Origin: Oopsacas minuta
Lineage: Eukaryota > Porifera > Hexactinellida > Lyssacinosida > Leucopsacidae
DNA: 64,000 nt
Assembly: GCA_024704765.1 (NCBI GenBank)
Contig: JAKMXF010000332.1
Location: forward strand, 834,792 to 898,791
Direction of reading: 5' to 3'
In this document: one piece after another, positions 37,491 through 48,909 of the stretch
Layout: each line of letters opens with the position of its first letter
Position numbering within the stretch: position 1 is the stretch's first letter
Notes under the pieces: model-generated
The model's database searches: none
Told to the model about the DNA's origin: nothing
What the model saw: the letters and a program-made list of their open reading frames with translations, nothing else
Position numbers and translations under genes: made by a program

Positions 37491-37671
37491 TTTTAAAGTA
37501 GTTTAACGGTTTGAAGAATAAATAAAGTACTCAGATATCAATATACAATTCTAAGTAGAGTTAAATAATACTCATAAATTGTTTTTGAATAAGGATTCGA
37601 TAATAATATAGGAATTTCAATGTATCAACTGTGAATTTCTAAGGTCAAACTTGTATAGTTTCCCTGATAGG

Positions 37672-37810
37672 GTAAAATGCTCTGACTAAGATGAAAGTTA
37701 TTTTAGGATTCGTATATATGGTTCATCATGAGCAATATATTACTGCTCATGATGAAACATATCTACGAATCCTAAAATAACTTTCATCTATCTTAGTCAG
37801 AGCATTTTAC
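37672..37810. repeat. near-perfect hairpin (63- and 67-nt arms, 9-nt loop)
   Basis: The left arm starts GTAAAATGCTCTGACTAAGA. The right arm ends with its reverse complement apart from small indels. The loop is ATATATTAC. There is no coding potential. It could be a palindromic MITE or a hairpin RNA locus; the sequence alone cannot decide. Confidence 0.75.
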
Positions 37811-39090
37811 TCTATTTTCGAAATTACAAACGACAGCAATATTTTCTTGGAATTCAAGGTCGCTTCGCTTACCATGAACTAGTGGGGCGACCAATTGCTG
37901 GAGGCAAGCGTGAAAACGCCTTTTGGTGTTCACAGTACTTCTATAGACCGTCATAACATAAGCGCCAACCTTCCGGATATATTCGAAAAGTATTTATCTT
38001 GTATACATGACATACCGTATACGAAACACACCTAAGTTTTGCTGATACATATATCACGAAAACTTTGATCCTGCTCGACCGTTCAAGACGCGATTAATTA
38101 GTTCAAGTGTATAAAGCTAGCAAACTACCCGTCGATTTCGACGGAATGTCATGAGCAGTACCTTAGTTAGTTAGGAGTAGGAACAGCTGAAATAACTCAT
38201 CAGAAATTACGCAGAATTTCTAATTGGATGTACATGGCCCAATAGTAACTTAATATAATGTTGGAATATGAATTGGTACGGTCACTGACACTGAGGAACA
38301 CTTGGGATTTTGTATAGGACTATTCATGGTATAATGATATGCTACTATTTCATTGATCTATATTAGTGCTCCATGGGATTATCTACGACTCTGTTTATCG
38401 TCTATATGTTACAGCCTTACAGAGATAAATATACGGAGCAGCTCAGTGTAGCATTTGAGTGTATGTCTTAAACAAGTCTAATCGTGTTACACTGAATTCA
38501 TTAAATACTAGCGCGTTTCGCTTGCTCCCGCTCGCGGTTGCGAACACTTCGTGTCCACAATCGGGCCTACGGCCTTCGAGTACATAAACTTATAATCTCA
38601 ACCTTGGTAAACATTATAGTACTCTTTAAATCTGCTCACTTTCTGTCCCCAAAAGTGAACAATATCTATAAAATGTTGTTTAGATTATCATATTCGATTA
38701 CCAGTACAACGTTGTTTTGTTGTCGTTATTTAGTGTAACGTTTGGTTCTGGACTTACGAACTGAACCTATACATTTTCCATATGGGGGAGCGAGACAGAC
38801 AGACATACACAGACTGAGATTTAATAATACAGATTAGGCCGTGGCTAATATTGACTGGTAATTCACTTCGCTGCATTTTTGGATTTTTGCGGTCTTCTAT
38901 AGTTTAATAAACACAAACTGTACATTACATGCCGCTGGGAAATTAAACAATACATACTAGTAGATAAACATAGATAAAACATAATATAAACACATAATTA
39001 GAGATTGAGTTGGAGGAGTTTGTCAGGCAGCTACCACATCTTGACATCTGTCCTTAGTCCTTGGTAGCTGCATTGGAGAGGAGGAGGAGA
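37811..39090. other. no gene; GC-rich patch at 38518-38585
   Basis: Mostly AT-rich sequence. At 38518-38585 a short GC-rich patch holds several small palindromes (CACTTCGTG, GGCCTACGGCC). At about 39028-39078 a GCAGCTACCA / TGGTAGCTGC inverted pair lies just upstream of the MULE pseudogene. Confidence 0.35.
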
Positions 39091-39097
39091 ATTAGAG

Positions 39098-40418
39098 ATG
39101 GGGGGCATGGCAGTGGATTTGAGAGGAAAATGGAAGGCAAGAATTCACACTAAAGATACAGAGATAGTAAAACGCACGAGTGAACATACTCATGCGCCTG
39201 ACGAGCAGGCTGTGAGCTGCTGCGAGACGAAGCTGGGCATCAAGAGGAAAGCACGGGAGTCCCAGGATAGCGCACACCACATAGTGGACGAGAGTTTGCA
39301 GACAGCATCAGAGGCTACTGCTGCTAAACTACCCAAGCTGGACAGCCTGAAGCGGACAATACAACGCCAACGTGCTAGTGGACTTGCAGCGCCAGTACAG
39401 CCTACCACTCTAGCAGAGCTAGCTCTACCAGCAGTCTACCAGCAGATAGCCAAGGGAGAACAGTTCTTACTCTACGACTCTGGTGCAGACGATGTACACA
39501 GATTCCTCATCTTCGGGACACAACACAACCTCGGGATGCTGCAGCGAAGGAAGATCTGACTAGCTGATGGCACCTTCAAGACGGCACCTCCCCTCTTCGC
39601 CCAGGTGTATGTGGTGCATGGACTCCGTGGAGGAGATGATCCTATGAAGACCGGTCATCTGTTACCGAGCGTGTTCGTGCTACTGCCTAACAAGACGGAG
39701 GCTGCCTACCTGAGGATGTGGGAACAGATCCGCCTACTGTGCCCACTTGCCCAGCCTCAACAGATGCTCCTGGACTTTGAGAAGGGCGCGATTACCAGCT
39801 TTGAGCATGTCTGGCCTAACACAGTGGTGAAGTGCTGCTTCTTCCACCTCACTCAGAATATCTGGCGACTCGTGCAGTCTGCCTACACACATGACGAAGA
39901 GTTGGCTATGCGCATCCGGAGGATACCAGCCCTTGCTTTTGCCCGACCAGCAGACGTACCCGATCTGTTTGATCAAGTGGCAATGGACCTCCCCTTACGT
40001 CTGAGATAGGCGAACAAGTCGACTACTTTGAGAGGACGTATATCTGCGCACACTTGCTAGCGGATATCATGTAGCGGCGACGTACCCTATTCACCTGTGG
40101 AACAACCACATCGGCACGCCCTTAGGACTCCCCCGTACAACCAACGCTGTAGAGGCATGGCACCGCAGCTTCAATGCCACTGTCGGCTGCCATCACCCCA
40201 CCATATGGAAGTTCATCTTCTTCCTCAAGCGTGAACAGGGCCTAGTGGAGGTGCGGCATAATAACTACCTCGTTGGCAAGCCACCAACCAAGCTGAAGCG
40301 GTCCTAACAGAATGAGAAAGCGTTGAAGACTCTAGTTCGTGGATATTATTCTACAGATCGTTCTAAAATGGAGTTCTTGCAGGGTGTAGCACATCATTTC
40401 AGTCTGGGAGCCGATTAA
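39098..40418 (+). pseudogene. MULE transposase copy 1 (palindrome arm, uninterrupted)
   Basis: Mutator-like transposase. An N-terminal FLYWCH-like remnant (KARIHTKDTEIVKRTSEHTH) is followed by the catalytic block (LADGTFKTAPPLFAQVYVVH, LLDFEKGAITSFEHVWP, CCFFHLTQNIWRLVQ). The C-terminal part is TTNAVEAWHRSFNATVGCHH to HHFSLGAD. Lesions are a TGA at about 39557 just before LADGTFK, frame changes at about 39995 and 40075, and a TAG near 40074. Upstream of about 39136 it no longer matches copy 2, so part of the FLYWCH domain is replaced. The lesions are shared with copy 2. Confidence 0.88.
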
Positions 40419-40818
40419 TTTGTTAATCTAAGGTATTATCTCTAATCAATGTATTTGAGGGCTAGATAATACTTTGATTAACATATTACTCGGCTCCCAG
40501 ACTGAAATGATGTGCTACACCCTGCAAGAACTCCATTTTAGAACGATCTGTAGAATAATATCCACGAACTAGAGTCTTCAACGCTTTCTCATTCTGTTAG
40601 GACCGCTTCAGCTTGGTTGGTGGCTTGCCAACGAGGTAGTTATTATGCCGCACCTCCACTAGGCCCTGTTCACGCTTGAGGAAGAAGATGAACTTCCATA
40701 TGGTGGGGTGATGGCAGCCGACAGTGGCATTGAAGCTGTGGTGCCATGCCTCTACAGCGTTGGTTGTACGGGGGAGTCCTAAGCGCGTGCCGATGTGGTT
40801 GTTCCACAGGTGAATAGG

Positions 40819-43650
40819 CACGGGTCTCTCAGAAAATCATATTGATCGAAAAAACGAGGTCCTTGAGATTTTCCATGATTCTTGTGTAGAATTTTGCGTA
40901 GAATCCGATTCTGTTGCCAAAAAAATATTTCTCACACAAATTTTTGAGTTATTTTCTATTTTTTTGTAAAAAACAATTTTTTAGTTCCCATTTTTATATG
41001 TTGTCGGGTTGCTAATTTATCATATTAGAATCATCGTTATCACTCATACATTGAATATAATACATCCATCAGTCACATATAGAATAAATTAAGTACTTAT
41101 AAAATTAACGAAATTAATTTCCTTGACAGCATTTAGTAGGTTTTCGCCGTAATTTTCTAGAGACTCGCTACATTGATAATTTCTCCAAACTTTGATGAAT
41201 CGAGAATGAGCTGATTCAGCTGCCTGCTCTGAAACGGCGCCCAATCCCATACCAACTGGAAGGAATTTGGTGATAAATGGGATAACATGTCTGCACACTA
41301 TATGGACTTTTGTTGAACAATTCAGCCCAGTTAATTTGAATGCTTCTTCAAATTGAAATATCGCCAGTTTGTAATCACCTTGTATCTTTTGCCCAAAACA
41401 TGTCCTCACTACCTCTGAAAATCGCTTTAAAGCAATGCTGGATGAGTTGCTAATTGGAAAACCAATCTGCTCAACCATCAATGTAATTTTCCGCATTGCA
41501 TTACCTTCAAATGCGCCTCCATGGTAAGAACTTCGAGATATGTTATTGTGCTTCAGTAATAATTCATGTGTAACTAACTCTTCTTCAGACATTGTAGCCA
41601 CGATCGCATTGTACAACTTCTGACCAACCCCTAACAAAAGATGTAACTCGGGAATATTGAACATCTGCATGTAGTCAACCATCCATACACCAAGAGCCTC
41701 CATATCTTCTACACCATCACAGTCAATCGCATGATTCTTTGAGTCGGAGTTATATTCTTCACACAATTTTTGGTACATCTCTGCATGATGTGCTGATGAT
41801 CTTGATTTGAATTCGACATGATCCAATCTACTTTTAGCATCCCATACACACCAAATGCATGGGTAACGTCCAAGCATAATACCCAGACAGAGAGCAGCGG
41901 CTTTGAGATCAAAGGTAAAAGATACGTTGTACTCATGAATAAACTTTTGAATTTCCGGGGCATTCAGTATTATAGAAAAATTGTAATTATTTTCAGGAGC
42001 ACTTGATACCCATAAGAAGATTAGATTTCGCACAGAATTTTCCAGTTGTAGACACATGACAAGCTTAGTGAACCCACAACCATAATCAAGGCCAAGCTTA
42101 AAATTGAAACTGTAAACTGAAGACTCTCCGCTAATGTTGTAGACTTTTTCTATCAGTTTGTCGATGTTGCAACAGCGTACGACCCAAGTCTTTCTGATAT
42201 CAGAGGAATACTTCTCTTTGCTCCATTCCAGATCTAATTGGACGCATTCGAATATATCATCACAATATTGTTTCCGTTCGTCGTAATAGTCCTTCATTGA
42301 TGGACAGGCCACGCCAGCATCCCTTATTACTTTGGTTACAGCTTTTAGTTGCTTGTTACTCATTGCTCCGCCAGTGCATTTTATCTGTGCGATGTCAGAG
42401 AAATCCATTTTGGGCATTTTGTGTTGAGGTAACTGGTCCAAATTACCAGGAAGCATATGAATTGGATGGCCTCCCGATGGTCTAGGTAACGTTATACGCG
42501 AGTCCTCACTTGCACTGCGGAATTTTCGTAAGATTTCGGAACATACGACAGGTTCAATAGAACGTTTTCGTGCTAACAAAAATTGGCTATTATTTACCAA
42601 AGAAGTTTTGAGCAAGTATGCGGAAATCCGGGACTTATTGTGTTTAAACACTTACTACAAAGGTTAAGAACCTTTTTGGGAGAGTTGATCGCAGGACGTC
42701 CAGGTTTTTCGTGGAGAATTTGCAAAGAAGCACGATTTCTAGGTCCAAATCTCGAACTTTCCATGCACATTACACAGGTATTGACTGAACTACACGTATT
42801 CAAGCGAGTATTTCGTATAATTGGCCAATTGAATCGAACAGGAATTTCCCTTGAAGTATCATCATGCATTGATCGATTAACCAAATAGAGCTTGCAAGTA
42901 TTGCACAAAACATTTGGCCAATTATCGTCCATCGGATCGATTGGCTCGAAAAACTTCGAATATTGCTCACCCAAATGAGTAGAAATAAGGCTATTGTTTT
43001 TAATAGTTATCTTCCCAACTTTAATACAACACCAACGACAAATTTTGTCTTTTGCAGACTCGTGCTTACTCATAAATACCAACAGTAGAAATAGATATCA
43101 GAACAATTATGTATCAGAAAAATTATATAGAAAATGAGTACAAGCATTCTTTAAATAGTTTTTCTATGCAAACAGATATTCGTTAAACACCTTTAATTAC
43201 TAATTATCACTGAATGGAAACTACTTAAAAGTATTCAAAGGACTCGATTAGGTGATTAATGACGTGCAATCAAACTATTGTTACTATTGTTAAACTATTC
43301 GAACCTGATACCATACAGAAAAATGAATGAGAAAATAGAATAGAATAAAACCGCAATACTATTGAAAATTCTAAGTACATGCAGATGTAAACAACAATGT
43401 CTAAGCATATCATAATAATATCTGATTGCCAATGGTGATGCATCTGCCATCGCTGTCATGACGAGAATCTAAAATATTCGAATTGTAAAAAATTATTTTT
43501 TTACAAAAAAATAAATTTATCGAAAAAATTTGTGTGGGAAATATTTTTTTGACAACAGAATCGGATTCGACGCAAAATTCTACACAAGAATCATGAAAAA
43601 TCTCAAGGACCTCGTTTTTTCGATCAATATGATTTTCTGAGAGACCCGTG
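40819..43650 (-). mobile_element. CAC-end transposon with 5-bp target duplication (2,832 bp), RAG1/Transib-like
   Basis: Both ends read CACGGGTCTCTCAGAAAATC inward, and about 120 bp of terminal inverted repeat is nearly identical. ATAGG is duplicated at 40814-40818 and 43651-43655. The intact MULE arm at 40090 is the empty site and contains ATAGG once (reverse strand), so boundaries and duplication are certain. CAC termini plus a 5-bp duplication is the published signature of Transib elements. The encoded protein supports that kind of element. Confidence 0.92.
41089..43073 (-). pseudogene. RAG1/Transib-like transposase, one 1-nt frameshift
   Basis: About 661 aa if one base is restored in an A run near 42605, where the frame passes from 42594-43082 to 41089-42651. 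An N-terminal cysteine module starts CRWCCIKVG and includes VLCNTCKLYLV, CVMCMESS and LCSKCLN. Candidate catalytic blocks are LGLDYGCGFTKL (first D, about 42080), FDLKAAALCLG (D, about 41910), YPCIWCVWDAKSR (CxxC, about 41850), IPELHLLLGVG, and LGAVSEQAAESAHSRFIKVW (E, about 41230). The order D-D-CxxC-LH-E matches RAG1/Transib-type cores as I know them and parallels the 563-aa protein at 17317. The lesion is so slight, and the terminal repeats so similar, that insertion looks recent. It could be a CMC-type protein instead. Confidence 0.75.
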
Positions 43651-44741
43651 ATAGGGTACGTCGCCGCTACATGATATCCGCTAGCAAGTGTGCGCAGATA
43701 TACGTCCTCTCAAAGTAGTCGACTTGTTCGCCTATCTCAGACGTAAGGGGAGGTCCATTGCCACTTGATCAAACAGATCGGGTACGTCTGCTGGTCGGGC
43801 AAAAGCAAGGGCTGGTATCCTCCGGATGCGCATAGCCAACTCTTCGTCATGTGTGTAGGCAGACTGCACGAGTCGCCAGATATTCTGAGTGAGGTGGAAG
43901 AAGCAGCACTTCACCACTGTGTTAGGCCAGACATGCTCAAAGCTGGTAATCGCGCCCTTCTCAAAGTCCAGGAGCATCTGTTGAGGCTGGGCAAGTGGGC
44001 ACAGTAGGCGGATCTGTTCCCACATCCTCAGGTAGGCAGCCTCCGTCTTGTTAGGCAGTAGCACGAACACGCTCGGTAACAGATGACCGGTCTTCATAGG
44101 ATCATCTCCTCCACGGAGTCCATGCACCACATACACCTGGGCGAAGAGGGGAGGTGCCGTCTTGAAGGTGCCATCAGCTAGTCAGATCTTCCTTCGCTGC
44201 AGCATCCCGAGGTTGTGTTGTGTCCCGAAGATGAGGAATCTGTGTACATCGTCTGCACCAGAGTCGTAGAGTAAGAACTGTTCTCCCTTGGCTATCTGCT
44301 GGTAGACTGCTGGTAGAGCTAGCTCTGCTAGAGTGGTAGGCTGTACTGGCGCTGCAAGTCCACTAGCACGTTGGCGTTGTATTGTCCGCTTCAGGCTGTC
44401 CAGCTTGGGTAGTTTAGCAGCAGTAGCCTCTGATGCTGTCTGCAAACTCTCGCCCACTATGTGGTGTGCGCTATCCTGGGACTCCCGTGCTTTCCTCTTG
44501 ATGCCCAGCTTCGTCTCGCAGCAGCTCACAGCCTGCTCGTCAGGCGCATGAGTATGTTCACTCGTGCGTTTTACTATCTCTGTATCTTTAGTGTGAATTC
44601 TTGCCTTACAAGTTCCCCTCTCCTCGCACTGCCAATGCACCACATCTCCAATCCTCCTCTGCATAGTATACATATAGCCTCCTTCCATCAACTTGCTGCC
44701 TCCTCTGATTGTCCTGATCAACCTGAATGGTTGATCAGGAG

Positions 44742-45100
44742 CTCTGCCATTAGCAAATTAAATAATCAACAAATAATACAATAAAAATAGATAAATATTT
44801 TGTTTGAGAAACACTGATCTGAACAATGGAAGTAACCAATCATATTTATTGAATTTTGAAGCTTATTGACTTCATAAAACAGCTGACGATGTTTATAGAG
44901 TAAAGAATTTGATGACGATTACTTGGGTTGCATTCCTATTCGTGTATAAACATTATCAGTTGTTTCGAATTATTTGATTGAGGTAACTTCTGAAAATATA
45001 CTCAGTGCATTTAGGCGTAATACTTTGAACGGCTTTACAAGAATCTAAACTATAACTGGGATTCTACAAGGGTAGATTTCATAATATTTAAGGGGAATAA
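44742..45100. other. no gene recognised
   Basis: AT-rich flank of the MULE palindrome with no supported feature. Confidence 0.4.
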
Positions 45101-45104
45101 TTTA

Positions 45105-45175
45105 ATTATAAATAATAATTATAATTGACCAATCAAATAAGTAGCGAGATGTCGGTATCCGGCTACGATCATGTC
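45105..45175 (-). repeat. inverted-repeat partner of 37424-37490
   Basis: The reverse complement reads CGACATCTCGCTACTTATTT followed by GATTGGTCAATTATAATTAT, matching 37424-37490 in inward orientation. It could be the second terminus of a 7.7-kb MULE-type element. Confidence 0.5.
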
Positions 45176-46420
45176 TTTGACTTTTCTAATAACAGAGGCG
45201 TCGGAAACCCCAACATTGCCGAAATATTACTTACCTTGCACTTGTTTATTTTCACTTGTGAAAGAGTCATGTGTAGATCAAATACGTCTATATTTGACCT
45301 TGAAAAGCATAATTGTTTATTCAATCTAACCATAAATAATATTACATTGGAGAATATTTTGTATGCAAATATTCAATTCTTTGGAACTTGCATTTTGTAC
45401 AGGGGAATGAAACCAACCTATATAAGGGCCAAAAAATATTTGCATATTTAGGTTGTTTCTAGGGAAGTTTTTGATTTTGGAAACTAATTTAATAAAGAAA
45501 ATAATACAACCATTTATGAATTACAGCCCTACCGGATACAACGCTTAATTGGAACAGAATATCGTCCATTCGGCTTATTAGGTTTTCTGTGGTTGAGCCA
45601 AATATTGAACTATTCAGGCTCACATAGCCTCCTTTATAGAAGCGCGAAGGTGGCGCGAACGAATGATAGGGGACGCATTACCTTGTGTGGGACTGTGGGT
45701 ATATATTATGTCTAACAACAATATTGAAATACACTGAATATTTATTTGCTAATATAGATATTTTGTGAAATACTATGGTTTCAATAATCCTGAAATTCAT
45801 TTGTGAAATATATCTTACCACAGACGGTGATTTGAGATTGAGTATTTTCATCACTAAATGTCACGAGAGTGAGAATTGGCCCATTTGCGACCTTGTAAAC
45901 CGGCTGAGCCATAACGAATGATGCGGTATATCTATAACCATTAATATAACATATCTGAATTTGGAGGATTTCCCGGCTCATGGAACACGACCCACGGTTA
46001 TCACATTACATTACTTCATAAGATTGGACGAGTATAAGATTTTAAAATTCGAGTGCTGCTGTACATTCAGTATTCCCTTATGTACCCAATTGGCAGATAG
46101 TGGACCTATGCGTAGCAGTCAGCCAATCTCTAAACAAAAATAGCTAAATTACCATCTTTGACAGCTGTCCAATATTTTCGAGCGCCGGTCGGTCAGCGTA
46201 AGACATGATTCTACCAATGGACGCCTTATAAAGAAAACCATCCATTTCTATTTAGAGTTCCATAGGGACTCCATTCCAATTTTAGCAAATTTGGGAATAC
46301 AAGTAGTTGTGCTATTTAAAGTTTCATCAATTTGCCGCGGCAAAAGTTATTTCGTTCCGACGCCGCTAATACGAACTAGTTCTACTGATTTGATATATAC
46401 ACATTTCGGTACAACTATAG
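45176..46420. other. no gene recognised
   Basis: A 108-codon ORF starts at 45125, but it begins inside the repeat above and shows no recognisable domain. A pogo-like CGCTTAATTGGAACAG word lies near 45540. Nothing else is supported. Confidence 0.4.
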
Positions 46421-47251
46421 AATCCGACACCCCCCAACTTGTTAATGCGGTCAAAAATCATTATATGCACCGTTCGAGAACTCGTTGAGAGAAGCTGATA
46501 GAACTTTAGAACTCAAAAATCCGATGAAAACCGAAGAAGTTAGAAAAATCTCCTAAATAAAACTAATCCTATGGAGAAAATTGTATTAGCCATTATAATG
46601 AAATAATGCTGATGATTTCTATACAAACTACCATAGGAATGCAAATATAATCAAACTTGCGGTTATATCAACGTTTTCGTCAGTTGATTGATTCTTTTAT
46701 GACTATATTAGTTTACGTAATTTGTAGTTATTGCTTATTAAGGACGGTTAATTTAAACCTGGTGTGGCCTGGTTCCCAAATTGGCGAAAACCTGGTCACA
46801 CAGTATATCTGGAAAACTATAATTCGCACCGCTTAGCTCTAAAAGGAAAAAGGTAGGTATTGGCGTCATCTAACCAAAAATACCACTTGGACCATATCCA
46901 GCTATCCTAACAATAGGTGTTATGCACCATTAATGTTGCTAAATACTCATCAAGTACATTTCAAAGATATCTTAACTAGGATTCATTTGTTGCTTAGAAA
47001 TATTCTGAATTTAAGAATTATCTAAGCTAAGCAGAACTGGCCCCTTTGCTTGTCACTTATCGCATTGGCTTCAGAAACTCTGGCAGCAACAAAAGGAGGC
47101 ATGCTACAACCTTTCGAATTAATATATTTATTCACCCTATTTTCTAGCTGCCAATGACTGGATCCAACTTAGTAATTCAGGTTGTAATCCAGCAAACGAA
47201 ATAACATCTGTTAATGACAAGAGGTAAACACTCTATATCTATTTAGAAATA

Positions 47252-47410
47252 GCATGGAACCTCGAATTACAACAACCCTTGGGACAGAAAATTACGGCCG
47301 TAATTCGGGAATACATTAATATTCAGGTCCAACGGAATTAGACTTAACAATGCGAACGGAATATCGAGGTGACTGCTATTCCAGGGTGGCCGTTAAGCTG
47401 TGTTCCACTG
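47252..47410. repeat. pogo-like MITE (about 160 bp)
   Basis: The left end reads GCATGGAACCTCG after TA. The reverse complement of the right end reads CAGTGGAACACAGCTTAACG, followed by TA at 47411. Internal GGCCGTAATTCGGG and GGTGGCCGTTAAG words resemble 24600-25161. Confidence 0.55.
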
Positions 47411-47699
47411 TATAGAGTACCTTTGATTTCAAATCCCTGAATCACGAATCCTGAGTTAAGAAAATGTTAATCCTAAAATTCCTTGAAAGCAAATATATGG
47501 TAGAGCTTGTAAACCCAAATATTAATATATCGTCAACATCAATACTTCAGGAATAGAACAGCCCGACAGTAGCTGTTATCAGCCAACGGAAATTGCAATT
47601 TTATTTTTAACAGCTAATAATAGTATGTTGTTAACAGTAAAAACAAATATTCTGTAACAACACTACTTAACTTCTAATAATGGCCGGGGTGATTATGTA

Positions 47700-48120
47700 T
47701 TTCAAGCCACCCTATGATTACATCGTCAATGCAAACATCTTTAACAAAATTCGTCCAGTCGTCAACAGTATTCGCAGACCATTGCAATTGTTTCTCAAGA
47801 AATGTGCCTGACTGTATATCTTCACTCCAAAAATACAAGAACCGCAATAGAGAAGGAAGAGATAGATTCGAACCGCTGAAGAAAGACTCATAACGGAGTG
47901 AACAGGTTGTCTTACACGCTCTACATCTCCAATTCTAATTGCCCTTAGAATCGGTGAATGCACCTACATACACTATTGAGCCGCATCTGCACTGGACTCC
48001 TCGTGGTAATAAGCCATAATGCTTAAGCCATTCTATAGTATTTTCCAGAGAAAAACTCAACTGAAAGAGATCAGAGAGTAAAAAGCTTGCTGAAAATGTC
48101 AGGTATAATCGAGGATTCAA
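47700..48120 (-). pseudogene. Merlin transposase, N-terminal half
   Basis: The first piece (48120-47935) reads FSLENTIEWLKHYGLLPRGV then QCRCGS, the zinc-ribbon region preceding ISXO2-like (Merlin) transposase domains. The frame then shifts to a piece reading WRCRACKTTCSLRYESFFSG, then EKQLQWSANTVDDWTNFVKD, to about 47710. The DDE half is absent here; a DDE half of the same family lies at 55085-56735. Confidence 0.75.
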
Positions 48121-48484
48121 GTAAAATTGTGTGGTCCATTGTGGTTTGAATGATAGTAGCGTATTACAAGATAATGTACGAATGGTCTTTATATACTAAC
48201 ATACATTACAACACATTCACTTTTTTGGAATGCTTTTTAGTTAAGAGACACAATTAAAGCTTAGATTATGTGGTTGTTTGTGGCAACATTTTTATTGCAC
48301 AGTGTAACTTGAGTACTATTTGTTCAAAGGAATGTAGATTTTCATTACTGACAGAAATTCATAGCGGAATCAAGTTACTATCAACGATTAACTATACGAG
48401 TAGTATGTACATTCAAATTCATATACTATGATCATTGAATTATTGGGAATTTTAGTCAAATCATACACAGGTATGATATAACCT

Positions 48485-48562
48485 AAAGCCCACCATACAC
48501 GATGCAATTTTGTTGCATACAACAGTTGCAATTAATCAAGTTGCATCGTGTATGGGGGCTTA
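48485..48562. repeat. short palindromic MITE (78 bp)
   Basis: The arms are TAAAGCCCACCATACACGAT... and its near reverse complement ...ATCGTGTATGGGGGCTTA. A related fragment, ACACGATGCAATTTTGTTGC, lies at about 54638. Confidence 0.7.
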
Positions 48563-48844
48563 ACAATGCACGTATTCCCTATGGATATTCATTTAGTCAA
48601 TTTGAATAATATATTGGGAATCAGTGCTGGAACCCAATTTGCACAAACTACATTGTAACCACACTGACTTTAGTAAAGAATGGGTTAATTATGAGCAAAA
48701 TATGTTAACTTGGAACATGGGCGAGGGATGACGCTGGCAAACAAGGACATAGATCCATAAATTATGGGACGAATCTTAAAATCTTGTAATTTGGTGTGAA
48801 AATCATCGCTAAATTACCGTACATCATCGCAAATAATTCATAAG

Positions 48845-48909
48845 TGGGGGGGACACTTCTTCCTCCATCCCCCCGAGATTTACGCCCATGCTTGTTTGTT
48901 ACGCCACTG
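48845..48909. repeat. hAT-type terminal sequence
   Basis: The reverse complement reads CAGTGGCGTAACAAACAAGC, then a G-rich stretch. It is a hAT-like end without a partner found in this window. Confidence 0.4.

Larger units (their letters stand above)
39136..44607. repeat. large palindrome of two MULE pseudogenes
   Basis: The left arm (39136-40441) and right arm (40464-44607, minus the 2.8-kb insertion) are inverted copies of one MULE pseudogene around a 22-bp spacer at 40442-40463. Within the coding part the arms are almost identical, including the same nonsense and frameshift lesions. Only the right arm carries the element at 40819-43650. Confidence 0.9.
40486..44721 (-). pseudogene. MULE transposase copy 2 (palindrome arm, split by insertion)
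   Basis: Starts MIRTIRGGSKLMEGGYMYTM at 44721 with a fuller FLYWCH-type zinc finger (G-Y-M-Y, H-W-Q-C, C-K-A-R-I, H-T-H). It runs to the catalytic block at 44136-43732. It is interrupted by the element at 40819-43650 plus its 5-bp duplication, and resumes at 40813-40486. It has the same TGA before LADGTFK and the same frame changes as copy 1. A CCTGATCAACC/GGTTGATCAGG inverted pair overlaps the start region (44714-44741). Confidence 0.88.

Noticed and set aside
40384-40560. miRNA-like hairpin at the palindrome centre
   Set aside because: It is simply the junction of the two inverted MULE copies.
45125-45451. 108-codon ORF on the plus strand
   Set aside because: It starts inside a dispersed inverted repeat, has AT-driven composition and no recognisable domain or splice context.
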